From Betaproteobacteria bacterium (GTDB taxonomy: Bacteria; Pseudomonadota; Gammaproteobacteria; Burkholderiales; Eutrophovitaceae): a stretch of 64,000 nucleotides of DNA. Position numbers and translations under genes: made by a program. The notes under the pieces are model-generated. The model was given only the letters and a program-made list of their open reading frames with translations. It was not told where the DNA came from and searched no databases. Location of the stretch: NCBI GenBank assembly GCA_020354125.1, contig CP070643.1, positions 3,291,694 to 3,355,693 of the forward strand, written 5' to 3'. Shown here one piece after another: positions 8,846 to 18,253 of this stretch (its first letter is position 1; each line of letters opens with the position of its first letter).

Positions 8846-11800
8846 TTACATGTTTCTGCGATACTTTCCGCCGACTTCGAACAAAGCGTGAGTAATCTGG
8901 CCCAGTGAGCAAACGCGCACTGCATCCATCAGCACCTCGAACACATTGCCATCGTCGATGACGGTCTGCTTGAGCCGATCGAGCATCGGACCGCTCTCGG
9001 CCTTGTGCGCTTCGTGGAATTCCGATAGCCGCTTGAGCTGTGACTGCTTCTCTTCTTCCGACGAGCGGATCAGATCAACTGTCTCCGGTATCGAATCGCC
9101 ATGCGGATTGCGGAAGGTATTGACGCCGATGATGGGGTGCGAGCCGTCGTGTTTCTTGTGCTCGTAGTACATCGACTCTTCCTGAATCTTGCCGCGCTGG
9201 TAGCCCAGCTCCATGGCGCCGAGTACACCGCCGCGTTCGGATATCGATTCGAATTCTTTCAGTACTGCTTCTTCGACCAGATCAGTCAGTTCCTCGACAA
9301 TGAAGCTGCCCTGATTGGGGTTCTCGTTCTTCGCTAGTCCCCATTCGCGATTGATGATGAGCTGGATTGCCATTGCACGCCGCACGCTTTCCTCAGTCGG
9401 TGTCGTAATCGCTTCATCGTAAGCGTTGGTATGCAGCGAGTTGGCATTGTCATAGGTTGCGATCAGTGCCTGCAGCGTGGTGCGAATGTCGTTGAATGCG
9501 ATTTCCTGCGCGTGCAACGAACGGCCTGAAGTCTGGCAGTGATACTTTAGTTTCTGCGAGCGTTCATTGGCACCGTAACGGTTTTTCATTGCGACCGCCC
9601 AGATGCGCCGCGCAACGCGGCCGATTACCGTGTACTCGGGGTCCATGCCGTTACTGAAGAAAAAGCTCAGGTTTGGCGCGAAATCGTCGATGTGCATGCC
9701 GCGCGCCAGATAAGCTTCGACAAAAGTGAAGCCGTTACTCAGCGTGAACGCCAACTGCGAGATGGGATTGGCACCCGCTTCGGCGATGTGATAACCGGAA
9801 ATTGACACCGAGTAGAAATTCTTCACGTTGTGATGGGTGAAGTGCTCCTGAATGTCTCCCATCACCTTGAGGCTGAATTCGGTCGAGAAGATGCAGGTGT
9901 TCTGGCCCTGATCTTCCTTGAGAATGTCTGCCTGAACGGTGCCGCGCACGGTCTCAAGCGTCCATTCCTTGATTTTCTCTGCTTCGTCTTCGGTCGGTTC
10001 GCGGCCGTTGTCTTCGCGGAACTTGTCGAGCTGCTGGTCGATCGTCGTGTTCATGAACATCGCCAGGATGGTCGGTGCCGGACCGTTGATGGTCATTGAT
10101 ACGCTGTTATTGGGTGCGCACAGATCAAACCCCGAGTAAAGCACCTTCATGTCGTCGAGCGTGGCGATCGACACCCCGGAATTGCCAACCTTGCCATAAA
10201 TGTCCGGGCGCAGATCCGGGTCGAAACCATATAGCGTTACCGAATCAAAAGCGGTTGACAGCCGCTTCGCCGGCATGTCCTTCGAGAGCAGATGGAACCG
10301 TTTGTTGGTTCGGAAGGCATCACCTTCTCCCGCAAACATCCGCGTCGGGTCTTCATTCTCCCGTTTGAAGGCGAACACCCCGCCAGTGAACGGGAACGAC
10401 CCCGGCACGTTTTCCAGCATCATCCACTTCAGTAGCTCGCCGTGATCCTCAAAGCGCGGCAGCGCAACGCGCGGGATGTCGGTACCCGACAAGGATTTGT
10501 AGGTGAGCTTGGTGCGAATCTCCTTGTCGCGGATTCTCACCACGTATTCGTCGCCGGCGTAGGCCTTCTGCATGTCCGGCCACATGGCAAGCAGTTTCTT
10601 CGCGCCAGCATCGAGTTTGCTGTCGCGTGCATCGGCGAGCACGCTCAGGTTACCGACCTCTTCACCGCACTCGGCGGACAGCATCGCCTTGGCCGCGCGC
10701 AACTGTTGGCGTTCACGCGCGATGTGCGCCTGTTCGAGCGCGTGCTGTTTATAGCCGCGCACTGTTGATGCGATGTCGGCAAGATAGCGCGCCCGCTCTG
10801 GCGGCACCACACTGGACACTTTGCTCGAAGCGCGCAGCGAAACTTTCTCCAGGCGCCCCTTCTTCAGTTTCAGGCCGTTCGGCTTGAGGGCTTCGACGAT
10901 GGCCTGATACAAGGCCGTCACGCCATCGTCGTTGAACCTTGAAGCAATGGTGCCGAACACCGGCATCGTGTCGGGAGCCTGCGAGAACAGTTGGTGATTA
11001 CGTTGATACTGTTTGGATACGTCGCGCAGTGCATCTTCGGCACCACGGCGATCAAACTTGTTGATGGCAACGAAGTCAGCGAAATCGAGCATGTCGATTT
11101 TCTCGAGTTGACTGGCAGCGCCGTACTCCGGCGTCATCACATAGAGCGAAGTATCGACGTACGGCACGATCGCTGCGTCGCCCTGTCCAATTCCCGAGGT
11201 CTCGACAATGATCAGATCAAAACCAGCACATTTGCACGACGCAATCGCGTCGGGCAGACAGGCAGCGATCTCGCTGCCACCGCCGCGGGTGGCGAGCGAG
11301 CGCATATAGATGCGCTCGCCAGACAAGGCATTCATCCGGATCCGGTCACCGAGCAGCGCGCCGCCGGTCTTGCGCCGTGACGGATCGACAGCGATGACGG
11401 CGATGTTGAGTCGGTCGGACTGATCGAGGCGGAAGCGGCGGATCAACTCGTCAGTGAGCGAGGATTTGCCTGCGCCCCCGGTGCCGGTGATTCCCAGCAC
11501 GGGTACCTTGGCGAGCTGTTCAGCTTTTGCCAGCAACGCCTTGTGCAGTTTTTCGGGTAGCGCCGAACCTTCGATCGCGGTAATCATCCGGGCAAGGTCG
11601 CGATGAGTCTCGGTAGAGAGATTGTCGAGCGTAGTTGGCAGTTCGGCGCAAAGATCCTGGTTGGCACGCGCCAGCATGTCATCGATCATGCCTTGCAGCC
11701 CCATGGTCGCACCATCCTCCGGCGAATAGACGCGGGCTACACCATAGTCATGCAACTCTTTTACTTCTGCCGGAACAATCACGCCGCCCCCGCCACCGAA

Positions 11801-12109
11801 GACGCGGATATTGTCAGCGCCGCGCTCGCGCAGCAGGTCGATGACATATTTGAAGTACTCGATGTGTCCGCCCTGGTAGGAGCTGACGGCAATGCCATGC
11901 ACATCCTCTTGTAGGGCCGCGGTGACGATTTCCTCCACCGAACGGTTGTGGCCGAGATGGATGACCTCGGCGCCACTGGCCTGCAGCATGCGGCGGATGA
12001 TATTGATCGATGCGTCGTGTCCGTCAAACAGGCTGGCAGCCGTCACGAAACGGATTCTTTGGGTCGCACCGTGTTTGGCGGCGGCGGGCTTGAGGCTTAG
12101 ATCGGTCAT
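8846..12109 (-). CDS. icmF: Fused isobutyryl-CoA mutase IcmF (B12 domain, G-protein chaperone, mutase barrel)
   Basis: The 1087-residue protein has three parts: an N-terminal cobalamin domain with DGHDAS (His31 is the axial ligand), a MeaB-like GTPase with P-loop GTGGAGKSS (about 209-217) and [10 protein letters not shown], and a C-terminal acyl-CoA mutase barrel. The substrate-site residues Phe592 (RMFAGEG) and Gln736 (DQGQNT) match Phe598 and Gln742 of Cupriavidus IcmF at a fixed offset of six, supporting isobutyryl-CoA to n-butyryl-CoA isomerisation (isovaleryl/pivalyl-CoA is a known side activity). A LiuR-like palindrome lies 80-100 bp upstream. The 2-oxoacid ferredoxin oxidoreductase gene immediately upstream could supply isobutyryl-CoA from the valine 2-oxoacid. 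Confidence 0.95.
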   Translation of the reverse strand: MTDLSLKPAAAKHGATQRIRFVTAASLFDGHDASINIIRRMLQASGAEVIHLGHNRSVEEIVTAALQEDVHGIAVSSYQGGHIEYFKYVIDLLRERGADNIRVFGGGGGVIVPAEVKELHDYGVARVYSPEDGATMGLQGMIDDMLARANQDLCAELPTTLDNLSTETHRDLARMITAIEGSALPEKLHKALLAKAEQLAKVPVLGITGTGGAGKSSLTDELIRRFRLDQSDRLNIAVIAVDPSRRKTGGALLGDRIRMNALSGERIYMRSLATRGGGSEIAACLPDAIASCKCAGFDLIIVETSGIGQGDAAIVPYVDTSLYVMTPEYGAASQLEKIDMLDFADFVAINKFDRRGAEDALRDVSKQYQRNHQLFSQAPDTMPVFGTIASRFNDDGVTALYQAIVEALKPNGLKLKKGRLEKVSLRASSKVSSVVPPERARYLADIASTVRGYKQHALEQAHIARERQQLRAAKAMLSAECGEEVGNLSVLADARDSKLDAGAKKLLAMWPDMQKAYAGDEYVVRIRDKEIRTKLTYKSLSGTDIPRVALPRFEDHGELLKWMMLENVPGSFPFTGGVFAFKRENEDPTRMFAGEGDAFRTNKRFHLLSKDMPAKRLSTAFDSVTLYGFDPDLRPDIYGKVGNSGVSIATLDDMKVLYSGFDLCAPNNSVSMTINGPAPTILAMFMNTTIDQQLDKFREDNGREPTEDEAEKIKEWTLETVRGTVQADILKEDQGQNTCIFSTEFSLKVMGDIQEHFTHHNVKNFYSVSISGYHIAEAGANPISQLAFTLSNGFTFVEAYLARGMHIDDFAPNLSFFFSNGMDPEYTVIGRVARRIWAVAMKNRYGANERSQKLKYHCQTSGRSLHAQEIAFNDIRTTLQALIATYDNANSLHTNAYDEAITTPTEESVRRAMAIQLIINREWGLAKNENPNQGSFIVEELTDLVEEAVLKEFESISERGGVLGAMELGYQRGKIQEESMYYEHKKHDGSHPIIGVNTFRNPHGDSIPETVDLIRSSEEEKQSQLKRLSEFHEAHKAESGPMLDRLKQTVIDDGNVFEVLMDAVRVCSLGQITHALFEVGGKYRRNM

Positions 12110-12188
12110 TGGCGTGGAGAAAGCGTTTTGTTTTCAGTAGGGTAGGCTCCGCATTGACGGAGCCTTTGCGCGCAAAAGCGCATTATGA

Positions 12189-12210
12189 TTGACGTTTACG
12201 TCAACGTAAA
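12189..12210. promoter_or_regulatory. LiuR-like operator upstream of icmF
   Basis: The sequence contains TTGACGTTTACG followed by TCAACGTAAA, an imperfect palindrome with 18 of 22 positions symmetric. It shares TTGACGTTTACGT exactly with the sites before liuR (32877) and liuA (33370). It lies 80 bp upstream of the icmF start and 20 bp beyond the stop of the preceding oxidoreductase gene, so icmF probably has its own LiuR-controlled promoter. Confidence 0.65.
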
Positions 12211-12229
12211 TCCCGGTCGGACGTTTTTC

Positions 12230-15200
12230 TCAGGCTGCTCGTACCAGTGTGGAGACGTTGAGCTGGCAAAGCAAGGCTTCACGATCGCGATAGAAAGCTT
12301 CGACATTGTCGGCCTTGACGTGACCAAAGCCGCGAACGTGTTCAGGTAGTGACGCGAGCTTCAGAGCGATCTCGCCGTTGTCGGCTGACAGCACCTGCAG
12401 GCAATGGTCAATGGTTGACTCGTAGTCGCGGATCAGCTGCCGTTCTGCTTTGCGCTCTTCAGTATGGCCAAACGGGTCGAAGGCGGTTTGGCGCAGCCAT
12501 TTGAGTCGGGCGAGCAAGGCAAAAACCGGTTTCATCCAGGCGCCGTACTCTGCTTTGACGGGCTGGCCGTTGCTGTCACGCTTGGCGAGGAATGGCGGTG
12601 CCAGGTTGTATTTGATACTGAAGTTGCCCTCGAAAGCAGCGCGCAAACGCTTCTCGAATTGTCGGTCGGAATACAGTCGTGCAACCTCATATTCGTCCTT
12701 GTATGCCATCAGCTTGAACAGGTTCTTCGCCACCATCTTGGCGAACGAATCATCCAGACCGGCTTTGTCGGAGCTGGCTCGCACTTTCTCGACGATGTCG
12801 CGATAGCGCCGGGCATACGCGGCGTTTTGATACGCAGTGAGAAACTCGGCGCGGCGCTCAACCAGCTTGTCCAGCGTCTCTGGCATCGTCACGATCACCG
12901 GTTGAGCGGGGGCGACGACTCTTTCAACGGCCTTCAAATCAAACGCGGCGCGACGGCCCCACAAGAATGAATGTTTGTTCGCGTCGACCGCGACACCGTT
13001 CAACTCGATTGCGCGTATCAGCGAGTCTTCGGTCAGCGGGATGAGACCTTTCTGGAACGCGAAGCCAAGCATGAACAGATTGGTGGCGATGGAATCACCC
13101 ATCAGCGCCGTGGCGATGCGTGTGGCATCGACAAAATGAACCTTGCCATCGACTGCCTCTTCCAGCTGGTCACGCACGCGGTCCGTCGGGAAGGTCCAAT
13201 CTGCGTTTTGCGCGAAATGTCCGGTTGGTTGCTCGTGTGAATTGATGATTGCCACGGTGCGCCCGGCGCGCGTTTTGGCAAGTGCTTCCCAGGCACCTGC
13301 GGTGAGCATATCGCAGCCGAGGATGAGGTCAGCCTCTCCAGCGGCAATACGCTGTGCGCGGATGTCTTCTGGGGCTCGTGCAATGCGCACATGCGAGGTG
13401 ACTGCTGCGTTCTTCTGTGACATTCCGGTCATGTCGAGAGCGGAGGCGCCTTTGCCCTCGAGATGAGTGGCCATGCCGAGCAATGCGCCGACCGTGATGA
13501 CGCCAGTGCCGCCGATACCGTTAATGAGAATGTTGTATGTCGACGATGTGAGTTGCGGCAACTCAGGTTGCGGCAGGGGGGGAAACGCGGTTTGGTCCGC
13601 ATTGTTGGATTTTTTTTGCTTTCTGGGCTTTCCGCCATTGACGGTGACGAAGCTCGGGCAAAAGCCTTTGACGCAAGAATAGTCCTGATTGCATGCGGAC
13701 TGATCGATCATTCGCTTGCGTCCGAACTCAGTCTCCAGTGGCAGAAGTGATACACAGTTGGACTGCACACCACAGTCACCACATCCCTCGCAGACAGCTT
13801 CATTAATGAACAGCCGTTTTGTTGGTGTCTCGAGTTCGCCTTTTTTGCGGCGACGGCGTTTTTCGGCAGCACAGGTCTGGTCATAGATCAATACTGAAAC
13901 GCCGGGCACCTCGCGCAATTCCTTTTGCACTTGATCGAGGCCGCTGCGATCGTATACCGGTACCGTGGACGGCAACCCAGACTCACTGGAATAGCGCGAC
14001 ACATCTTCGCTGACGACGACAATGCGCTTAATACCTTCGCCGGCCAGCTGCTGGGCGATCATTGGTACGGTGAGTGTGCCGTCAATCGGCTGGCCGCCTG
14101 TCATGGCGACGGCGTCGTTGTAAAGCAGTTTGTATGTGATATTGACGTTTGCGGCCTGCGCGGCGCGAATTGCCAACAATCCAGAGTGGAAGTAGGTGCC
14201 GTCACCGAGATTGGCGAACACATGATTGCGCTTCGAGAACGGTGCTTGTCCGATCCAGCTCGCACCTTCGCCGCCCATATGACAAAACGTCTTGGTGCTA
14301 TTGGGGTAGATCGCGGTAGCCATGATATGGCAGCCGATTCCACCCAATGCCAAGCTGCCCTGGGGCACTTTGGTCGAGGTGTTGTGAGGGCAGCCCGAGC
14401 AATACCATGCCGGACGCGGCGGTGTGTCGACCGTCTTTTGTAGCGCCGCTTCCTTGGCATCGAGAAAGGTCAGACGTGCCTTGATCAAATCACTTTGATG
14501 AAAACGTGCAATGCGCGAGGCAATTACGCGCGCAATCTGCGCGATAGAGAAATCCGATTTTGCTGGCAACAGCCACTCGCCACGCGGGGGAACCCATTCG
14601 CCTTTGTCGTCAAACTTGCCGATGATGCGTGGCCGAACATCCGGGTCCCAGTTGTACAGCTGCTCCTTGAGCTGGTACTCGACCAGTTGGCGCTTTTCCT
14701 CGACCACCAGAATCTCGTCGAGACCGCGTGAAAACTCACGAATGCCGTCGGGTTCAAGCGGCCACGGCATCGATACCTTGAACAAGCGAATACCAATTGT
14801 GGCGGCCTGTGACTCGGCGATACCGAGCTCTTCCAGTGCTTCGAGCACATCCATGTACGATTTACCTGACGCGACGATACCGAGCCGGGCGTTGGGAGAA
14901 TCGATGGTAGTGCGGTTGAGCCGGTTGGCGCGCGAATAGGCGAGCGCGGCGTAGATCTTGTAATCCTGCATCAACGCTTCCTGCTTGCGTGCCTGAACGC
15001 GCAGCCCGTCGCTGGACCATTGGCAATTCAGACCTCCTTCCGGCATGTCAAAGTCTTCGGGAAGCAGGATTTCCGGCTTGCCGATGCTGGCATCAATGGT
15101 GGCAGACGATTCGACGGTGTCGGCAAGCGCCTTGAATCCGACTGCACAACCAGAAAAGCGCGACATGGCGATGCCGTGCAGCCCCAGTTCCATGTATTCG

Positions 15201-15724
15201 CTGACATTGCATGGATACAGCACCGGGATCATTGAAGCGGAAAAAAGGTGGTCACTCTGATGCGGCAAGCTGGATGAGTAGGCGCCGTGATCGTCGCCTG
15301 CGATAAGTAGTACACCGCCGTGCCTGGCGGTACCGGCAAAATTCATGTGCTTGAATACATCACCACAACGATCAACACCGGGTCCTTTGCCGTACCACAT
15401 GGCAAACACGCCGTCATAGTCGGAATCGCCGGTGATGTGCAGCTGTTGCGTCCCCCAAACGGCGGTTGCGGCCAGTTCCTCGTTGACGCCGGGCTGGAAC
15501 TTGATGTGATTGGATTCGAGGAGAGAGCGGGCTTTCCACAAGGTTTTGTCGAGGCCGCCGAGCGGTGAGCCGCGGTATCCGGAAACAAAGCCTGCGGTGT
15601 TGAGACCGGCAAGCGCATCGCGCTGGCGCTGCACGAGCATCAGGCGCACCAAAGCCTGAATGCCGGTCAGGTAGACGTGCCCGTCGGTGGACACGTATTT
15701 GTCGTCAAGTGTGACGTCGAGCAT
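12230..15724 (-). CDS. Fused indolepyruvate (2-oxoacid):ferredoxin oxidoreductase
   Basis: This 1164-residue single-chain enzyme of the IorAB-fusion type has an N-terminal pyrimidine-binding region, a ThDP-binding region (CPHNTSTKVPQGS and GDGTYFHSG), a ferredoxin-like cysteine cluster (CEGCGDCGVQSNC plus later cysteines near CNQDYSCVKGFC) and a C-terminal gamma domain beginning NILINGIGGTGVITVG. It oxidatively decarboxylates aryl or branched 2-oxoacids to acyl-CoA, reducing ferredoxin. Position between an acetolactate synthase-like gene and icmF suggests a role in amino-acid-derived 2-oxoacids such as 2-oxoisovalerate, but the family annotation 'indolepyruvate' does not fix the substrate. 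The gene is 105 bp downstream of the acetolactate synthase-like gene. Confidence 0.88.
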   Translation of the reverse strand: MLDVTLDDKYVSTDGHVYLTGIQALVRLMLVQRQRDALAGLNTAGFVSGYRGSPLGGLDKTLWKARSLLESNHIKFQPGVNEELAATAVWGTQQLHITGDSDYDGVFAMWYGKGPGVDRCGDVFKHMNFAGTARHGGVLLIAGDDHGAYSSSLPHQSDHLFSASMIPVLYPCNVSEYMELGLHGIAMSRFSGCAVGFKALADTVESSATIDASIGKPEILLPEDFDMPEGGLNCQWSSDGLRVQARKQEALMQDYKIYAALAYSRANRLNRTTIDSPNARLGIVASGKSYMDVLEALEELGIAESQAATIGIRLFKVSMPWPLEPDGIREFSRGLDEILVVEEKRQLVEYQLKEQLYNWDPDVRPRIIGKFDDKGEWVPPRGEWLLPAKSDFSIAQIARVIASRIARFHQSDLIKARLTFLDAKEAALQKTVDTPPRPAWYCSGCPHNTSTKVPQGSLALGGIGCHIMATAIYPNSTKTFCHMGGEGASWIGQAPFSKRNHVFANLGDGTYFHSGLLAIRAAQAANVNITYKLLYNDAVAMTGGQPIDGTLTVPMIAQQLAGEGIKRIVVVSEDVSRYSSESGLPSTVPVYDRSGLDQVQKELREVPGVSVLIYDQTCAAEKRRRRKKGELETPTKRLFINEAVCEGCGDCGVQSNCVSLLPLETEFGRKRMIDQSACNQDYSCVKGFCPSFVTVNGGKPRKQKKSNNADQTAFPPLPQPELPQLTSSTYNILINGIGGTGVITVGALLGMATHLEGKGASALDMTGMSQKNAAVTSHVRIARAPEDIRAQRIAAGEADLILGCDMLTAGAWEALAKTRAGRTVAIINSHEQPTGHFAQNADWTFPTDRVRDQLEEAVDGKVHFVDATRIATALMGDSIATNLFMLGFAFQKGLIPLTEDSLIRAIELNGVAVDANKHSFLWGRRAAFDLKAVERVVAPAQPVIVTMPETLDKLVERRAEFLTAYQNAAYARRYRDIVEKVRASSDKAGLDDSFAKMVAKNLFKLMAYKDEYEVARLYSDRQFEKRLRAAFEGNFSIKYNLAPPFLAKRDSNGQPVKAEYGAWMKPVFALLARLKWLRQTAFDPFGHTEERKAERQLIRDYESTIDHCLQVLSADNGEIALKLASLPEHVRGFGHVKADNVEAFYRDREALLCQLNVSTLVRAA

Positions 15725-15829
15725 ATTCGACTCCTTTTGGGATTCGATCGGACCGCTTTTAACGGGTCGAAGCCTGCGGGCCGGTAAGCCCAGTGGCTGT
15801 GTACTTTTATTAGAGTGTAATAACCGCCC

Positions 15830-17599
15830 CTAGTTTTCGTAGAAACGATCTTTTTCAAGCAAGATTCGATCGTGCGAGCAACCTGGTGGCATCATCGGGA
15901 AACAGTTTTCCTGTGGTTGTACTGCCACGTCGAGGAAGCAGGGACCGTCATGTGCAAGACAGCGCGCAATTGCAGCATCGAGCTCCTGCGGGTCAGTTAC
16001 GCGTTCGGCGCCCCAGCCAAATCCGCTGGCGATGGCCACGAAATCGGGCAACGCTGCCGTGTAGCTATGGCTGTATCGTGCGCCGTGATCGAATTCCTGC
16101 CACTGCCTGACCATGCCCATGTAACCGTTATTTGATAGAACGACTTTGACCGGCGTACCGTGCTGTGTCGCAGTCGACAACTCCTGAATATTCATCAACA
16201 CCGACGCGTCGCCGCTAACGCAGACGACGGTTTTCTCGGGGTGCGCGATTTGTGCGCCAATTGCCGCCGGAAGTCCGTAGCCCATGGTGCCGGCGCCACC
16301 GGATGTCAGCCAGCGGTTGGGGCGATCGAAACACAAATGCTGGGCGGCCCACATTTGATGTTGTCCAACATCGGTTGACACGATGGCATCAGTTTCACTG
16401 AGTGCGTTGCGCAGGGAACGCATGAGTTGCTGCGGCACAATGTAATCGTCGCGTGAGGAAAATGACAGGGAATCCTCACTGCGCCATTTCTCGATTGCAG
16501 ACCACCATTCGTTGAGTGCACCAGCGGGCGGGTCAACTTTTTCAACCTCGGGAATGAGTGCTTGGAGCACCTTCTCACTGTCACCGGCCAGAGCGACATC
16601 GACTTTGACCAATTTGTTGATGCTGGTTGGGTCAATGTCGATATGAATCTTCTTTGCACGCGGCGCAAAGCCGGAAAGCTCTCCCGTCACACGATCGTCA
16701 AATCGCGCGCCAACGCAAATGATCAAATCGGCGTCGTGCATTGCCAGGTTCGCTTCAAGCGTACCGTGCATTCCAAGCATGCCAAGGAACTGCGGGTCTG
16801 AGCCGGGGAAAGCGCCCAAACCCATTAACGTCAGGGTGCAGGGTGCGCCGGTAAGTCGTACTAGTCTGGTGAATGCTTCGCACGCATCTGGTCCGGAATT
16901 GATCAACCCGCCACCGCCATAGAACACAGGCCGCTTTGACTCGGCGATCAGTGATGCCGCCTGACGTAGCGCGGACACTGGCGGAAGCGGCGCAGGCGCG
17001 GAGACCGGCGATGCTTTCGGTCGACGCTCTCGTTTCGTCGGTGCTGCTTGGAGATCCTTCGGAAAGTCGATCAGAACCGGTCCGGGCCGACCGGAAGTTG
17101 CCATGTGAAATGCATCGCGCAACACGTTGTTGATCTCGCCACTGTTGCGAATCTGCGCATTCCATTTGGTGACAGGCCGCGAAATCGCGAGTGCATCGCA
17201 CTCCTGGAAGGCATTGGTGCCGATCAGTGACGTCGACACCTGGCCGCTAATACAGACAACGGGAATCGAGTCGCAAAGCGCGTCGAGTAACCCAGTGGTG
17301 GTGTTGCTCATTCCCGGGCCGGATGTCACCAGCACCACGCCCGGCTTTCCGGTCGTCCGCGCATAACCTTCAGCGGCATGTACTGCTGCTTGCTCGTGGC
17401 GGACCAATACGTGGCGCAAGCGGGCATCGGCGAACAATGCATCGTATAGCGGCAGTACGGCGCCGCCCGGATAGCCGAATATCACCTCGACACCGAGCTC
17501 TACCAGCGCATCGACCATGATCTTTGCGCCAGGCGCCAACACGCTCTCGGCCGTGTCGGCGGAAGCAGCTACCGTGGAAGAAGGGCAACAAGTGTCCAT
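15830..17599 (-). CDS. ilvB: Acetolactate synthase-like large subunit (ThDP enzyme)
   Basis: This protein of about 589 residues has the AHAS layout: FGYPGGAVLPLYD, catalytic Glu in RHEQAAVHAAEGYAR, VTSGPGMSNTTTG, and the ThDP/Mg motif GDASVLMNIQE...NNGYMGMVRQWQ. The C-terminal ENCFPMMPPGCSHD segment is typical of biosynthetic-type large subunits. It would condense two pyruvates, or pyruvate and 2-oxobutyrate. No small regulatory subunit (IlvN) or ilvC is nearby; instead it faces an Lrp/AsnC regulator and precedes a 2-oxoacid oxidoreductase. It may therefore be a second, unlinked isozyme. The ATG at 17599 is preferred over an upstream in-frame GTG at 17605. Confidence 0.85.
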   Translation of the reverse strand: MDTCCPSSTVAASADTAESVLAPGAKIMVDALVELGVEVIFGYPGGAVLPLYDALFADARLRHVLVRHEQAAVHAAEGYARTTGKPGVVLVTSGPGMSNTTTGLLDALCDSIPVVCISGQVSTSLIGTNAFQECDALAISRPVTKWNAQIRNSGEINNVLRDAFHMATSGRPGPVLIDFPKDLQAAPTKRERRPKASPVSAPAPLPPVSALRQAASLIAESKRPVFYGGGGLINSGPDACEAFTRLVRLTGAPCTLTLMGLGAFPGSDPQFLGMLGMHGTLEANLAMHDADLIICVGARFDDRVTGELSGFAPRAKKIHIDIDPTSINKLVKVDVALAGDSEKVLQALIPEVEKVDPPAGALNEWWSAIEKWRSEDSLSFSSRDDYIVPQQLMRSLRNALSETDAIVSTDVGQHQMWAAQHLCFDRPNRWLTSGGAGTMGYGLPAAIGAQIAHPEKTVVCVSGDASVLMNIQELSTATQHGTPVKVVLSNNGYMGMVRQWQEFDHGARYSHSYTAALPDFVAIASGFGWGAERVTDPQELDAAIARCLAHDGPCFLDVAVQPQENCFPMMPPGCSHDRILLEKDRFYEN

Positions 17600-17611
17600 G
17601 GGCACATCTTA

Positions 17612-17681
17612 TTGGTAATGCAGCGGAAAAGGCTCCCTTATTTTCTGGTAATCTGAGCTTGATGAAGAAAAATTTTCTGGT
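17612..17681. promoter_or_regulatory. Three phased TGGT direct repeats between ilvB-like gene and asnC-type regulator
   Basis: Copies read TTGGTAATG (17612), TTTTCTGGTAAT (17641) and TTTTCTGGTTTT (17673). The shared TGGT cores are at 17613, 17646 and 17678, that is 33 and 32 bp apart, close to three helical turns. Lrp/AsnC octamers bind arrays phased this way. The region is the 100 bp divergent promoter of the regulator and the acetolactate synthase-like gene, so autoregulation and control of that operon are plausible. Confidence 0.4.
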
Positions 17682-17699
17682 TTTTGGCGAAGGAAGAGA

Positions 17700-18197
17700 A
17701 TGAATCTGAGTAAGCATGATCTGGCTATTCTTGCCGTCCTGCGTGAAGATGCGCGTGCTAGCCTGCAGGAAATCAGCTCGCGGGTCGGGCTATCGACGAC
17801 GCCGTGCTGGAACCGCATCAAGAAAATGGAAGCGGAAGGGGTCATTCAGGGATATACCGTGCGTGTTGATCCCAGCGCCATCGGTTTCACTGAAACGGTG
17901 ATTGTGCAAGTCACTCTGGATAGCCACACCGAAGAAACGCTGTTTGATTTCGGAAAGCAACTCGAACAGATACCCGAAGTGCTCGAGGCTTACCTGGTAT
18001 CGGGCGACTACGACTATTACATCCGCATCGCGGTGAAAGATACCCGCGATTATGAGCGGTTGCTGCGTGAGAGCCTTTACCGTATTCCGGGCATCCAGCA
18101 CAGTAAGTCTGCGTTCGTGTTGCGCACACTGAAAGAAAGTGAGATTCCGTTGCCGGAGTCGCCGCCAGCTAAAGAACGAAACAAATCAAAGAGCTGA
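17700..18197 (+). CDS. Lrp/AsnC-family transcriptional regulator
   Basis: This 165-residue protein has an N-terminal winged helix-turn-helix (DLAILAVLREDARASLQEISSRVGLSTTPCWNRIKKMEAEGVI, about 7-49) and a C-terminal RAM/effector domain (VLEAYLVSGDYDYYIRIAVKD). It resembles Lrp or BkdR-like regulators that sense amino acids, often leucine or branched 2-oxoacid-related signals. It is transcribed away from the acetolactate synthase-like gene. A GAAGGAAGAG ribosome site precedes the ATG. The tail after residue 150 is basic and serine-rich and is probably disordered. Confidence 0.9.
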   Translation: MNLSKHDLAILAVLREDARASLQEISSRVGLSTTPCWNRIKKMEAEGVIQGYTVRVDPSAIGFTETVIVQVTLDSHTEETLFDFGKQLEQIPEVLEAYLVSGDYDYYIRIAVKDTRDYERLLRESLYRIPGIQHSKSAFVLRTLKESEIPLPESPPAKERNKSKS

Positions 18198-18253
18198 TGC
18201 GTTGGTGTGTCGCCTCGATTGCTACCTAATATATGGAACGGGAAGACACGCCA

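Noticed and set aside
12230-15724. Long plus-strand frames inside the oxidoreductase gene
   Set aside because: They are shadows of the 1164-codon minus-strand gene and show no family motifs.
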